This document shows, piece by piece, positions 1 to 9,417 of a stretch of DNA of 64,000 bases; position 1 is the first letter of the stretch; each line of letters begins with the position of its first letter. A program made the translations under genes and the position numbers. The DNA comes from Mangrovicoccus sp049603835 (GTDB lineage: Bacteria > Pseudomonadota > Alphaproteobacteria > Rhodobacterales > Rhodobacteraceae). The notes beneath the pieces were generated by a model, which saw only the letters and a program-made list of their open reading frames with translations, was not told the origin of the DNA and searched no databases. The DNA is taken from assembly GCA_049603835.1 (NCBI GenBank), contig JBMYSZ010000003.1:186001-250000 (forward strand), read 5' to 3'.

Positions 1-372
1 TTTGCCCGCGCTTTGATCCGCGCAAGCCTGGGCCCGGCGGGTGCGACCGAAGACATCCCTTCGCCCAGCTTCACCCTGGTGCAAAGCTACGACACAGCAC
101 GCGGCGCGATTTGGCATGCGGATCTCTATCGGCTTTCCGATCCCGACGAGGTGTTCGAACTCGGCTTAGAAGCCGCTTTTGACAGCGCGATTTGCCTGAT
201 CGAATGGCCAGACCGGCTTGGCCCTGATTTGCCATCCGAGGCCTTGACCCTGGAATTCATCGCCGCCAAGGACGACAGCCGAACCCTAAGACTAAGCTGG
301 TCCGATCCAAGCTGGACCGACCGGCTCGTGCCTGTGATCACAGGCTTTAACAACGAGATGCCAGATGCTTAA
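1..372 (+). CDS. tsaE: TsaE, tRNA threonylcarbamoyladenosine ATPase (5' truncated)
   Basis: ATPase subunit of the TsaBDE complex that makes threonylcarbamoyladenosine at position 37 of ANN-decoding tRNAs. The window opens inside the gene: reading from base 1 gives FARALIRASLGP, the stretch just after the Walker A loop (GxGKTxFAR) of TsaE, so the start and P-loop are outside. Visible family features are DIPSPSFTLVQSY, a Trp-His-Ala-Asp-Leu-Tyr-Arg block and LIEWPDRLG near the C-terminus. The stop overlaps the ATG of the next gene by 8 nt, so it is probably the first gene of the tsaE-addA-trxA run. Identification is firm; only the missing N-terminus is unknown. Confidence 0.9.
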   Translation, partial: FARALIRASLGPAGATEDIPSPSFTLVQSYDTARGAIWHADLYRLSDPDEVFELGLEAAFDSAICLIEWPDRLGPDLPSEALTLEFIAAKDDSRTLRLSWSDPSWTDRLVPVITGFNNEMPDA

Positions 373-1390
373 CACCCCTCGCGATACGGAATTACAGCAG
401 TTTATCGCGGCCAGCGGTTGGGGCGCGGCAGAGATTGCCTCTTTGGCTGGCGATGCCTCAAACCGGCGCTATTCCCGTTTGCATCACCCAAAACTGGGGC
501 GCGCGGTCTTGATGGATGCCCCGCCCAATCGCGGCGAAGATGTGCGTCCCTTCCTCAAAGTGACCGAGATTTTGACCCAAGCTGGCCTCTCGGCGCCGCG
601 CATCTTGGCTCAGGATACGGAAATCGGCGCGCTATTGATCGAGGATTTGGGCGACGCCATTTATGCCCGCGTCATCGAAAATGACGCAAGTCTAGAGCGC
701 CCGCTTTACGAGGCTGCGATCGATGTTTTGCTGCATTTGCATCAGCGTCCCATTCCCGAAGGCCTGCCCGATTACACAGGCGCGCGGATGGCCGAGGCCT
801 CGGCCCTTGCCGCAATTTGGTATGCGGGCCAAGGCGACAGCGACCACCCATTCACCGCAGAGCTTCAAGCGCTCATGGATCAGACGCTCGCCCAGCTGCC
901 GCAGACAGATCTGGCCATGGCGCAGCGGGATTACCACGCGGAAAACCTGCTTTGGCTGCCGCAAAGACAGGGTCCGGCGCGGGTTGGACTGCTGGATTAC
1001 CAAGATGCGGCTTTGGCCCATCCGGCCTATGATCTGGTGTCGCTGCTCGAAGATGCGCGCCGGGATGTGTCGCCCGAGCTGGTGCCGGATCTGATCGCGC
1101 GCTATGTGGCGGGCACCAAGCAGGATCCGACTGACTTCGCCCATGCCTATGCGGTGATGGGTGCGCAGCGGAATTTGCGCATTTTGGGCGTCTTTGCCCG
1201 GCTGTCCTTGGCTTATGGCAAAGCCCATTATGTGGACTTAATCCCAAGGGTTTGGGCTCATTTGCAAAGTGATTTAGCGCATCCAAATTTGGCCGAGCTT
1301 CGCGCCGCCATCTTGGATAATCTGCCCAGCCCTAGCCCTGCCCTTCTTGCGGAGTTGAAAGCAAAATGCGCGACGATCCCACTGGCGTGA
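365..1390 (+). CDS. amgK: APH-family sugar kinase, AmgK-like (N-acetylmuramate/N-acetylglucosamine kinase)
   Basis: A 341-residue phosphotransferase of the aminoglycoside/choline kinase fold. Residues 29-39 (GDASNRRYSRL) match the nucleotide-binding start of AmgK, QRDYHAENLLW near residue 187 is the catalytic loop (D and N), and LLDYQDA near 210 holds the metal-binding Asp. AmgK phosphorylates the anomeric position of MurNAc or GlcNAc in peptidoglycan recycling; the following gene is a MurU-like nucleotidyltransferase, the known partner. ATG at 365 overlaps the tsaE stop. Older annotation would call this aminoglycoside phosphotransferase, but the tsaE/murU context argues for cell-wall salvage rather than resistance. 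Symbol assigned by family and context. Confidence 0.75.
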   Translation: MLNTPRDTELQQFIAASGWGAAEIASLAGDASNRRYSRLHHPKLGRAVLMDAPPNRGEDVRPFLKVTEILTQAGLSAPRILAQDTEIGALLIEDLGDAIYARVIENDASLERPLYEAAIDVLLHLHQRPIPEGLPDYTGARMAEASALAAIWYAGQGDSDHPFTAELQALMDQTLAQLPQTDLAMAQRDYHAENLLWLPQRQGPARVGLLDYQDAALAHPAYDLVSLLEDARRDVSPELVPDLIARYVAGTKQDPTDFAHAYAVMGAQRNLRILGVFARLSLAYGKAHYVDLIPRVWAHLQSDLAHPNLAELRAAILDNLPSPSPALLAELKAKCATIPLA

Positions 1391-2067
1391 TGCTCTTTGC
1401 GGCGGGGTTTGGCACGCGTATGGCGCCGCTGACCGATAGCCGACCCAAACCACTGATCGAGGTGGCGGGGCGGGCCTTGTTGGATCATGCGCTTGCCTTG
1501 ACTGACGGCTTGCCCGGCCTAACCCGCGTGGTCAACAGCCATTACCTGGCGGCGCAAATCGCCGATCATTTGGCCGGACGCCATGTGACGGTGATCGAGG
1601 AAAGCCCCGAGATCTTGGACACCGGCGGCGGGCTGCAAAATGCCTTGCCGTATTTCGGACAGGCTAGGGCGGTTTTCACGCTGAACACGGATGCAGTTTG
1701 GCGCGGTCCCAATGGGTTAGAGCTGCTGGCGCGGGCTTGGGATCCAGTGAAAATGGATGCGCTTTTGCTCTGCGTGCCGCCAGAGCAGGCCTTTGGGCAT
1801 AAGGGCAAGGGCGATTTCCTGCTAAGCGGCGATGGGCGGCTGCGACGTGGGCCGGGGCTGACCTATACGGGGCTGCAAATCGTCAAAACCGCGCCGGTCG
1901 CGCAATGGCCGGAAAAGGTGTTTTCGCTCAATAAGATATGGAGCCAAGCGGCAGAGGCAGACCGGCTTTACGGGCTAAGCTTCCCCGGTCAATGGTGCGA
2001 TGTGGGCCATCCCGGCGGCATCAAAATCGCAGAAGAGATGCTAAGCGCTGATGATCTTTGCCGCTGA
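1366..2067 (+). CDS. murU: MurU-like sugar-1-phosphate nucleotidyltransferase
   Basis: A 233-residue NTP transferase. The N-terminus shows the pyrophosphorylase signature, FAAGFGTRMAPLT followed by RPKPLIEVAGRALLDHAL (residues 10-43), with LNTDAVW as the metal-binding Asp region near residue 107. In the AmgK/MurU salvage route this enzyme turns MurNAc-1-phosphate into UDP-MurNAc; that substrate is inferred from the neighbour and family. The ATG at 1366 overlaps the kinase by 25 nt; an ATG at 1390 is the alternative start. The 3' end overlaps addB by 17 nt, so translation is probably coupled. It could also act on another hexose-1-phosphate. Confidence 0.75.
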   Translation: MRDDPTGVMLFAAGFGTRMAPLTDSRPKPLIEVAGRALLDHALALTDGLPGLTRVVNSHYLAAQIADHLAGRHVTVIEESPEILDTGGGLQNALPYFGQARAVFTLNTDAVWRGPNGLELLARAWDPVKMDALLLCVPPEQAFGHKGKGDFLLSGDGRLRRGPGLTYTGLQIVKTAPVAQWPEKVFSLNKIWSQAAEADRLYGLSFPGQWCDVGHPGGIKIAEEMLSADDLCR

Positions 2068-5005
2068 TCCCAAGGCCGATATTCAGGCCCCGCGGGTTTT
2101 CGGCGTGCCTCCGGGCGTTGATTTTCCCGCCGCTCTGGTTGCTGGGTTAAACGCCCGCAGCGATGCTGCCCGGCCCGAAATGCTGGCGCATGCCACGGTC
2201 TATCTTAACACCCGCCGCATGCATCGCCGCTGCCAAACCCTGTTTGAGGCCGGGCCTCCGCGGCTTTTGCCTCGGCTCAAATTGCTGTCTGTGGTCGCGC
2301 CGCCTTGGGATCAGGCCCTGCCACCAGCGCGGGATAAACTGACCCGGCAACTGGATCTGACAACGCTGATTTCGCGCTTGATCGAAGCCGCGCCGGATCT
2401 GGCCCCGCCTGCCGCCGCTTTTGACCTGGCGGGAAGTCTGGCCGCATTGTTGGATGAGGCTCAGGGCGAAGGCGTGGCATTGGACAAGATCCTTGGGCTG
2501 AATGTGGCGGATGCCTCGGGTCATTGGCAGCGCAGCTTGCAATTTCTGCGCATCATCGCTGGGATGGAGGGCGGCGAAGCGTTGGACCCCGAGGCCTTGC
2601 AACGCCGCAAAATCCAAGCCTTAGCGCAATATTGGGCCAGCTTTCCCGAAGAGCGGCCAGTGATCATCGCGGGCTCTACTGGGTCGCGCGGCACGACTGC
2701 CTTACTGATGCAAGCCGTGGCGCGCCTGCCCCAAGGGGCGATTATCCTGCCGGGATATGATTTCGACATGGATGACACCCAGTGGCGCCGCCTGACCCAT
2801 CCCGATGCGATCGAAGATCATCCGCAATACCGCTTTGCCGCGCTGTTGCAGGATCTGGGGATAGGCCCGCAAGATGTCCAACCTTGGACCGATGATCTGG
2901 CCCCGAACCCGGCGCGTAACCGGCTGATATCCCTGTCGCTTTGCCCTGCGCCTGTGACGGATCGATGGTTGCTGGATGGCCCGGCGCTTGGGGATTTGCG
3001 GCAGGCGAGCGACGGCTTGTCCCTGATCTCTGCCCCGGACGCCCCGCGCGAAGCCTTGGCTATTGCTCTGGCCATGCGCGATGCGGTGGAGCGGGGCAAA
3101 AGCGTCGCGCTGATTTCCCCGGACCGGATGCTGACCCGACGGGTCGCTGCCGCGCTGGACCGTTGGCGCATCACCGCCGATGACAGCGCGGGCGAACCTC
3201 TGGCGCAAACTGCGGTGGGGCGGCTTTTGCGCCATGTGGCCGAATTGATGGGCGCGCAGACCAGTTCCGAAGCGCTGCTGGTTTTGCTCAAACATCCGGC
3301 TTGCCACCAAGGGGCGGGGCGCGGCGATCACCTGCGCCTGACCCGCGATCTTGAGCTGCATCTGCGCCGCAAAGCTGTGGCCTTCCCGGGTCAAGCCGAT
3401 CTGACCCGCGCCCTTGGCGATGATGCGGCGGCCACGGCTTGGATCCGTTGGATTTGCCAAATCCTTGACCAGCTGCGCGCAGCGGAAAGCGGCAGCTTGG
3501 CCGAATTGACCGCGACCCTGACCAGCACGGCCGAGGCCCTTGCGATGGGAAGTGACCCGCAGGGCGAGCTGAAGCTTTGGGATGGCAAGGATGGGAGCGA
3601 GGCCCATAAACAGCTAACGGCCCTGAGCGCCGCCGCCGAAAACCACCCCGATCTGCAAAGTGCTTTCGATTTTCGGATGATCTTGCGCGGGCTTTTATCG
3701 GGTGAGGTGCGGGATCCGCTGGCCTCGCGGCCCGATGTGATGATCTGGGGTACGCTCGAAGCGCGGGTGCATGGGGCGGATTTGGTGATTTTGGGCGGGC
3801 TAAATGAAGGCATCTGGCCGGAACAGCCCAATCCAGATCCTTGGCTCAACCGTCAGATGCGGCGAGAGGCGGGGCTTTTGTCGCCAGAACGGCGGGTTGG
3901 CCTGTCGGCGCATGATTATCAACAGGCGGTCTGCAGTGGCGAAGTCATCCTATCCCGCGCCGCCCGCGATGCCGAAGCGGAGACCGTGCCCTCGCGCTGG
4001 CTAAACCGGTTGCTCAATCTGCTGGGTGGCCTGCCGGATCAACATGGCGATGCGGCCCTCGCGGCGATGCAAGCCCGTGGCACTGTCTGGACTGATCTGG
4101 CCGCGCAGCAAGACCGCCCCGCGCATCGTCTGCCGCCCTCGCCGCGCCCGGCCCCGGCACCGCCCGCCCAGGCCCGCCCGCGCAATTACCGCGCTACGGA
4201 AATCGAAACGCTGATCCGCGATCCGTATCAGATTTATGCCCGTAAGATCCTGAAACTGCATCCTTTAGACGGGTTGCGCCAACGCCCCGAAGCCCGGCTG
4301 CGTGGCACGCTCTTCCATGAAGTGCTAGAGACGTTTTTACCGCTTTACCCGGATCTGCCGGAAAACGCGCAGCAAGAGGCGCTTTTGGATATCGCGGCAC
4401 AGATCCTGGCGCAGAACCTGCCCTGGCCCGCCGCTCAGCGCCTGTGGTTGGCGCATCTGCGCCTGGCCTCTGCTCGGTTTTTGCAAGACGAAGCGCAACG
4501 GCAAATCCTGGGCACGCCGATTGCTCAGGAACGCTCCGGGCGGCTGGAAATTGGCGGGCTTGGGGTCGAAATCTCGGGCAAGGTGGACCGGGTGGATGTG
4601 ACCAGCACCGGCGAATATGTGATCTATGATTACAAATCCGGCTCGCCCCCCGGCAAGAATGAGCAGAAATTCTTTGCCAAACAGCTGCGCCTTATGGCGA
4701 TGATGGCCGAAGAGGGCGGCTTTGGCGATTTGCCCGCAGCGCCTGTGGCCCATGCCGCCTATCTGGGGCTGGGGCGACTGCCCAAAACAGTCGCGGGCGA
4801 GTTAGACAGCCCGAGCATGCCAGAATTCCGCGCCCAGCTGATCGCGCTATTGACCCGCTATTTGGATCCGGCGACGGGCTTCACCGCGCAGATCGCTCGG
4901 CGCAATAAGGGCGAGTTCAATGATTATGACCAGTTGTCGCGCGCAGGCGAATGGGATCTGTCCCAGCCCGCCGAGGTCACGCCGGTTGGGGAGCAAGACG
5001 CATGA
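2051..5005 (+). CDS. addB: AddB, double-strand break repair nuclease subunit
   Basis: A 984-residue partner of AddA in the helicase-nuclease that processes double-strand breaks for RecA, the alphaproteobacterial counterpart of RecBCD. The middle has LGGLNEGIWPE (near 580) and WLNRQMRREAGL typical of AddB; the C-terminal RecB-type nuclease has LRGTLFHEVLE and VIYDYKSG near residue 860 with the catalytic D and K. No Walker A loop is evident at the N-terminus, and no cysteines appear in the nuclease domain, so the Fe-S clasp of Bacillus AddB is absent (the expected first Cys sits in LIRDPYQIYARK). The stop overlaps the addA start (ATGA at 5002). Confidence 0.93.
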   Translation: MIFAADPKADIQAPRVFGVPPGVDFPAALVAGLNARSDAARPEMLAHATVYLNTRRMHRRCQTLFEAGPPRLLPRLKLLSVVAPPWDQALPPARDKLTRQLDLTTLISRLIEAAPDLAPPAAAFDLAGSLAALLDEAQGEGVALDKILGLNVADASGHWQRSLQFLRIIAGMEGGEALDPEALQRRKIQALAQYWASFPEERPVIIAGSTGSRGTTALLMQAVARLPQGAIILPGYDFDMDDTQWRRLTHPDAIEDHPQYRFAALLQDLGIGPQDVQPWTDDLAPNPARNRLISLSLCPAPVTDRWLLDGPALGDLRQASDGLSLISAPDAPREALAIALAMRDAVERGKSVALISPDRMLTRRVAAALDRWRITADDSAGEPLAQTAVGRLLRHVAELMGAQTSSEALLVLLKHPACHQGAGRGDHLRLTRDLELHLRRKAVAFPGQADLTRALGDDAAATAWIRWICQILDQLRAAESGSLAELTATLTSTAEALAMGSDPQGELKLWDGKDGSEAHKQLTALSAAAENHPDLQSAFDFRMILRGLLSGEVRDPLASRPDVMIWGTLEARVHGADLVILGGLNEGIWPEQPNPDPWLNRQMRREAGLLSPERRVGLSAHDYQQAVCSGEVILSRAARDAEAETVPSRWLNRLLNLLGGLPDQHGDAALAAMQARGTVWTDLAAQQDRPAHRLPPSPRPAPAPPAQARPRNYRATEIETLIRDPYQIYARKILKLHPLDGLRQRPEARLRGTLFHEVLETFLPLYPDLPENAQQEALLDIAAQILAQNLPWPAAQRLWLAHLRLASARFLQDEAQRQILGTPIAQERSGRLEIGGLGVEISGKVDRVDVTSTGEYVIYDYKSGSPPGKNEQKFFAKQLRLMAMMAEEGGFGDLPAAPVAHAAYLGLGRLPKTVAGELDSPSMPEFRAQLIALLTRYLDPATGFTAQIARRNKGEFNDYDQLSRAGEWDLSQPAEVTPVGEQDA

Positions 5006-8000
5006 ATGAAGCGACCCGGCGGCAGATCCGCGCCGCCTCTCCCATGGCGTCAACCTGGCTGGCGGCCAATGCGGGATCCGGCAAAACGCGGGTTCTGACA
5101 GACCGGGTGGCGCGGCTGCTTTTGGCCGGGGTAGCGCCGCAAAATGTGCTTTGCTTGACCTATACCAAAGCCGCGGCCAGCGAGATGCAGAACCGGCTGT
5201 TCAAACGGTTGGGCGCATGGGCCATGTGCCCCGATGACAAGCTGCGCGAAGAGCTGACCGAATTGGGCACGGCCGGGCCCTTTAGTGCCGAGGATCTGGC
5301 CGCTGCCCGGCGGCTTTTCGCCCGCGCGATTGAAACTCCCGGCGGGCTGAAAATCCAGACGATCCATGCCTTTTGCGGCGCGCTTTTGCGGCGTTTCCCG
5401 CTAGAGGCAGGGGTCAGCCCGACCTTTACCGAAATCGATGATCGCGGCCTTGATGAGCTCATCGCCCAAGCGTTGGACGCTTTGGCCAGCAGTGACGATC
5501 CCAGCCCGCTGGATGCGGTGGCGCGATTTGCCAATGACGGCAAAGTCAGCGAAATTTGCGAAGAAATCCTACAAAACAGACCGCTTTTCGGCGAGTTACC
5601 CGATGAAGAGACGGTTTATCGCCATTTGGGGCTCTTGCCGGGTTTTCGGCTTGAGGATCTGCTGACTGAAGTATTCCTAGGCGGCGAGGCAGAGCTTTTG
5701 GCCCAACTCGTCGCCCATCTGGAAAATGGCAGCCCGAATGATGTAACCGCCGGGCAAAAGCTGGCGGGGCTGGCAATGGCAGGCGCAAGTTTAGACGCGC
5801 TTTTGCGGCTCGAAGACGTGTTTTTGACCGGCAAAGGCACGAAAGAGCCCTTTTCAGCCAAAATCGGCAAATTCCCCACCAAGGCAACCCGCGAAGCCAT
5901 GGGCCCGGATCTGATCGACCAGCTGAATGCGCTGATGCAGCGGGTCGCCGATACTCGGCCCCGGCGTTTGGCCCTTGCCGCAATCGAGCGCAGCCTTGCG
6001 CTTCATCGCTTTGCCGCGCGGCTTTTGCCCTGGCTGGAAACGGAAAAGCAAAGGCGCGGCTATCTGGATTTCGAAGATCTGATCTTGCGCGCTCGGGCTT
6101 TGCTGACCGATCCCAGCGTGGCGCAATGGGTGCTTTATAAGCTGGATGGCGGGATCGACCATATCCTGGTGGATGAGGCCCAAGATACCAGCCCTGCGCA
6201 ATGGGATGTGATCCGGGCTTTGGCGGCGGAATTTGCCAGTGGCGAAGGTGCGCGCGGCGAGGTCCAGCGCACGATTTTCGTGGTCGGCGATAAGAAACAG
6301 TCGATCTATAGTTTCCAAGGTGCCGATCCTGCCGGGTTTGACCGGCTGCAAACCCATTTCGCCGCCGCGTTAGAAGGATCGGACACGCCGCTGCAGACCG
6401 AAGAGCTGGCCCATTCCTTCCGCTCGGCTCCGGCGATCTTGGAGGCGGTGGATGCCAGCTTTCCCGGCGTCTCGGGCTTGGGTGATCACCCGCACCACAT
6501 CGCCTTTAAGGACCAAATGCCGGGGCGGGTCGATCTTTGGCCCGTAGTGGAAAAGCTCGACAGCAAAGATGACCGGATCTGGTATGAGCCGGTGGATAAG
6601 ATTTCGCCCGCCGCGCCGCCTGCGCGTTTGGCCGATGCCATCGCCGGGCATTTGCGCGATTTGCTGGCGGCTGGCACCCAGCTTCCTGACGGCAAAGGTG
6701 GGGCAAGGCTGATGCATCCTGGCGATGTGCTGATCCTGGTGCGCAGCCGTGGCGTGTTGTTCAACGAACTGATCCGCGCCTGCAAAGCCGCTGATTTGCC
6801 CTTGGCCGGGGCGGATCGGATCAAGCTGCATGAAGAACTAGCGGTGTTGGATCTGATTGCTTTGCTGAAATTCCTCGCTTTGCCCGAGGATGATCTATCG
6901 CTGGCCACGCTGCTGCGCTCTCCCTTCTTTGGCTGGTCCGAGGATGATCTGTTCCGCTTGGCGCATCCGCGTCCGCAGGGGGCTTTCCTCTGGGAATTCC
7001 TGCGCCAAAGCGAAGCCCACCCGGAAACCCGCGCCGTGCTTGATGACCTGCGCAGCCAGGCCGATTATCTGCGCCCCTATGAGCTGATGCAGCGGCTGTT
7101 GATCCGCCATGGCGGGCGCGAAAAGCTGTTGGCGCGGCTGGGTCCGGATTGCGAAGAAGGGGTGGATGCTCTGCTGCAATTGGCGCTGAGCTATGAGCAG
7201 GCCGAAGTGCCCAGCCTATCCGGTTTTCTGGAATGGTTTGCCGCCGAAGAGGTGGAAATCAAACGCCAGGTGGAAGGCGCGGGCGGCAATATTCGCATCA
7301 TGACTGTGCATGGATCCAAAGGGTTAGAGGCGCCAGTGGTGATCTTGCCCGATTGCGGCCCGGTGCAAGAGCGGCTGCGGGCTATGGTGCATAAATCCCA
7401 AGCAGGCTGGCCGGTTTGGCTGCCCGATGGTGCCGATAGCACCCCGCCGCAGCTTGACCCGGTGCGCGATGCGTGGATCAGCGCCCAAGCCGCCGAGCGG
7501 GACCGGCTGCTCTATGTGGCGATGACCCGGGCCGAGATTTGGCTGATGGCGGCGAATGCGGGCGATCTGGGTAAGAAAGAGACCTGGTATAGCAAAATCG
7601 AAACCGGCCTGCGCAGCCGAGGCGCGGCCCGGCTTGATACCCCCACCGGGCCGGGGCTGCGACTGGCGCGGGGCGATTGGCCAGATCCGGCGGACCCGGC
7701 AAGCTCCACCACCAGCGAGGATGCGCCGCATCTGCCGGGCTGGGCCTTGACGGCGGCGCGAGATCTCGATCTGCCGCAGAAACCCTTGTCACCCTCGGAT
7801 CTGGGCGGGGCAAAGGCGCTTGGCGGTGAGGCCGGGCTTGATAGCGACACGGCCACGCGGCGCGGGACTTTGCTGCACCGTCTGCTGGAACATCTGCCAA
7901 ACCTGCCCGAAGCCGCTTGGCCCCGCGCCGCCGAAGCCTTGATGAGTGAGGGCGAAGCCGTCGCGCTCCCCGACGAAGCGCCGCTGATCCTGGCCGAAGC

Positions 8001-8364
8001 CACCGCCGTGCTGACCAATCCGGCTTTGCAAGATCTCTTTGACCCCACCGCCCTGACCGAGGTGGATTTCTGTGCCGAACTGCCCGATGGCACGCCGCTG
8101 CATGGCACGATCGACCGCCTGCTGGTGACCCAGGACGCTGTTTTAGCCGTGGATTTCAAATCCAATGCGGTCGTGCCCCACAATCCAGAGCAAACCCCAG
8201 AAGGGGTGCTGCGGCAAATGGGGGCCTATGCCCATGCGCTTGGCCTGATCTATCCGCGCCACCATATCGAAACTGCCATTCTTTGGACCAAAACTGCCAA
8301 GCTGATGGTTTTGCCGCACGCGCTTGTGACTGAGGCTTTGGCCAAGACCACCCCCAGATCTTGA
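5002..8364 (+). CDS. addA: AddA, double-strand break repair helicase-nuclease
   Basis: A 1120-residue UvrD-like helicase with a C-terminal nuclease. Motifs in order: Walker A NAGSGKTRVLT (about 21-31), LTYTKAAASEMQNR (Ia), ILVDEAQDTSPAQW (Walker B, about 390), VVGDKKQSIYSFQGADP (III), VHGSKGLEAPVV (V, about 768), LLYVAMTRAE (VI, about 838) and the nuclease DFKSN (about 1050). I chose the ATG at 5002 because it overlaps the addB stop as ATGA; a longer frame from 4951 would run 55 nt into addB. Works with AddB at broken DNA ends. Confidence 0.95.
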   Translation: MNEATRRQIRAASPMASTWLAANAGSGKTRVLTDRVARLLLAGVAPQNVLCLTYTKAAASEMQNRLFKRLGAWAMCPDDKLREELTELGTAGPFSAEDLAAARRLFARAIETPGGLKIQTIHAFCGALLRRFPLEAGVSPTFTEIDDRGLDELIAQALDALASSDDPSPLDAVARFANDGKVSEICEEILQNRPLFGELPDEETVYRHLGLLPGFRLEDLLTEVFLGGEAELLAQLVAHLENGSPNDVTAGQKLAGLAMAGASLDALLRLEDVFLTGKGTKEPFSAKIGKFPTKATREAMGPDLIDQLNALMQRVADTRPRRLALAAIERSLALHRFAARLLPWLETEKQRRGYLDFEDLILRARALLTDPSVAQWVLYKLDGGIDHILVDEAQDTSPAQWDVIRALAAEFASGEGARGEVQRTIFVVGDKKQSIYSFQGADPAGFDRLQTHFAAALEGSDTPLQTEELAHSFRSAPAILEAVDASFPGVSGLGDHPHHIAFKDQMPGRVDLWPVVEKLDSKDDRIWYEPVDKISPAAPPARLADAIAGHLRDLLAAGTQLPDGKGGARLMHPGDVLILVRSRGVLFNELIRACKAADLPLAGADRIKLHEELAVLDLIALLKFLALPEDDLSLATLLRSPFFGWSEDDLFRLAHPRPQGAFLWEFLRQSEAHPETRAVLDDLRSQADYLRPYELMQRLLIRHGGREKLLARLGPDCEEGVDALLQLALSYEQAEVPSLSGFLEWFAAEEVEIKRQVEGAGGNIRIMTVHGSKGLEAPVVILPDCGPVQERLRAMVHKSQAGWPVWLPDGADSTPPQLDPVRDAWISAQAAERDRLLYVAMTRAEIWLMAANAGDLGKKETWYSKIETGLRSRGAARLDTPTGPGLRLARGDWPDPADPASSTTSEDAPHLPGWALTAARDLDLPQKPLSPSDLGGAKALGGEAGLDSDTATRRGTLLHRLLEHLPNLPEAAWPRAAEALMSEGEAVALPDEAPLILAEATAVLTNPALQDLFDPTALTEVDFCAELPDGTPLHGTIDRLLVTQDAVLAVDFKSNAVVPHNPEQTPEGVLRQMGAYAHALGLIYPRHHIETAILWTKTAKLMVLPHALVTEALAKTTPRS

Positions 8365-8420
8365 CGCCGCCCCACCGGATCCCTAGATTTCGCATCTGAT
8401 GTTCAGACAAGGAGGCCCCG

Positions 8421-8741
8421 ATGGCCACAGTCGCAGTCACCGATGAAACCTTCGACACCGAAGTAAAACAGGCTGATATTCCTGTTGTTGTCGATTTTTG
8501 GGCCGAATGGTGCGGCCCTTGTCGCCAGATTGGCCCGGCTCTGGAAGAGCTGAGCGACGAAATGGACGGCAAAATCAAAATCGTCAAAATCAATGTGGAC
8601 GAAAACCCGAACTCGCCGGCTGCTTTGGGCGTGCGCGGGATCCCGGCTTTGTTCCTGTTTAAGGATGGCGAAGTCGTGTCCAACAAAACCGGCGCTGCTC
8701 CGAAAGCCGCGCTGCAGGGCTGGATCGAAAGCGCGATCTAA
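8421..8741 (+). CDS. trxA: Thioredoxin
   Basis: A 106-residue cytoplasmic thioredoxin. WCGPC at residues 30-34 is the redox dithiol and GIPALFLFKDG carries the cis-proline. It reduces protein disulfides, for example in ribonucleotide reductase and methionine sulfoxide reductases. A strong Shine-Dalgarno AAGGAGG lies 5 nt before the ATG. It follows addA by 56 nt with no obvious terminator between, as in many Rhodobacteraceae. The stop codon is followed directly by AGCGTTTC, the terminal sequence seen on the miniature element elsewhere in this window. Confidence 0.97.
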   Translation: MATVAVTDETFDTEVKQADIPVVVDFWAEWCGPCRQIGPALEELSDEMDGKIKIVKINVDENPNSPAALGVRGIPALFLFKDGEVVSNKTGAAPKAALQGWIESAI

Positions 8742-8796
8742 AGCGTTTCACCAAAACGAGAAGCCGCGAGCCTGCGACTTCTCTCCATACGCTAAA
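8739..8796. repeat. TA-flanked hairpin downstream of trxA
   Basis: Inverted-repeat element starting in the trxA stop codon. Pairing arms are AGCGT (8742-8746) with ACGCT (8789-8793), and GAGAAG with CTTCTC further in, followed by CGC/GCG. Both ends abut TA. The left end, TAAAGCGTTTC, equals the end of the miniature element at 25399-25497. It may be a decayed miniature transposon and may also act as a terminator between trxA and hslV; there is no T-run. No second copy was seen. Confidence 0.4.
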
Positions 8797-8818
8797 ATCC
8801 CATAGAAAAAGGGGCCGG

Positions 8819-9394
8819 GTGTCCAGACGCCCGGTCACATCTTATATGAGCGAAGACTTCCCCGGCTGGCATGGCACAACGATCATTGGCGTTCGAAAGG
8901 GCGGCAAAGTTGTTATCGCGGGTGATGGCCAGGTGAGCCTGGGCAATACGGTGATTAAAGGCACGGCCCGCAAAGTGCGCCGCTTGACCTCTGGTGGGGC
9001 CGATGTGATCGCCGGTTTTGCCGGATCCACCGCAGATGCCTTTACCCTGCTGGAACGCCTAGAAGCCAAGCTCGAAGCCACGCCAGGCCAATTGGCGCGG
9101 GCCGCGGTAGAGCTGGCGAAAGACTGGCGCACCGATAAATATCTGCAAAAGCTAGAGGCGATGCTAATCGTCAGCGACGGCGCCCAGCTTTTTGTGATCA
9201 CAGGCGCGGGCGATGTGTTAGAGCCCGAACATAACGTCGCCGCAATCGGGTCTGGCGGCAATTATGCCTTAGCCGCTGCGCGCGCGTTGATGGATACAGA
9301 CATGGGTGCCGAAGATATCGCGCGCCGTGCCATGGCGATTGCAGCCGATATTTGCGTCTTTACCAATGGATCGCTCACGGTCGAGAGCCTCTAG
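8819..9394 (+). CDS. hslV: HslV, ATP-dependent protease peptidase subunit
   Basis: A 191-residue N-terminal-threonine peptidase, proteolytic core of the HslUV (ClpYQ) protease. The catalytic Thr is T20 in the block HGTTIIGVRKGG, followed by GDGQVSLGNTVIKG and AIGSGGNYALAAARAL. The GTG at 8819 has AAGGGG just upstream; the in-frame ATG at 8846 has no visible Shine-Dalgarno, so GTG is preferred. Either start leaves a short propeptide before the Thr, as in related HslV proteins. Its partner hslU lies 473 nt downstream, separated by a small regulator gene on the other strand. Confidence 0.95.
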   Translation: MSRRPVTSYMSEDFPGWHGTTIIGVRKGGKVVIAGDGQVSLGNTVIKGTARKVRRLTSGGADVIAGFAGSTADAFTLLERLEAKLEATPGQLARAAVELAKDWRTDKYLQKLEAMLIVSDGAQLFVITGAGDVLEPEHNVAAIGSGGNYALAAARALMDTDMGAEDIARRAMAIAADICVFTNGSLTVESL

Positions 9395-9417
9395 GCCCTC
9401 GTCCTTGGGATTTCGCT

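Noticed and set aside
365..1390. Aminoglycoside resistance kinase
   Set aside because: The fold is shared, but the partner nucleotidyltransferase and tsaE context fit cell-wall sugar salvage.
2702..3607. A 301-codon open frame on the - strand
   Set aside because: Shadow of addB; basic, low-complexity translation without family similarity.
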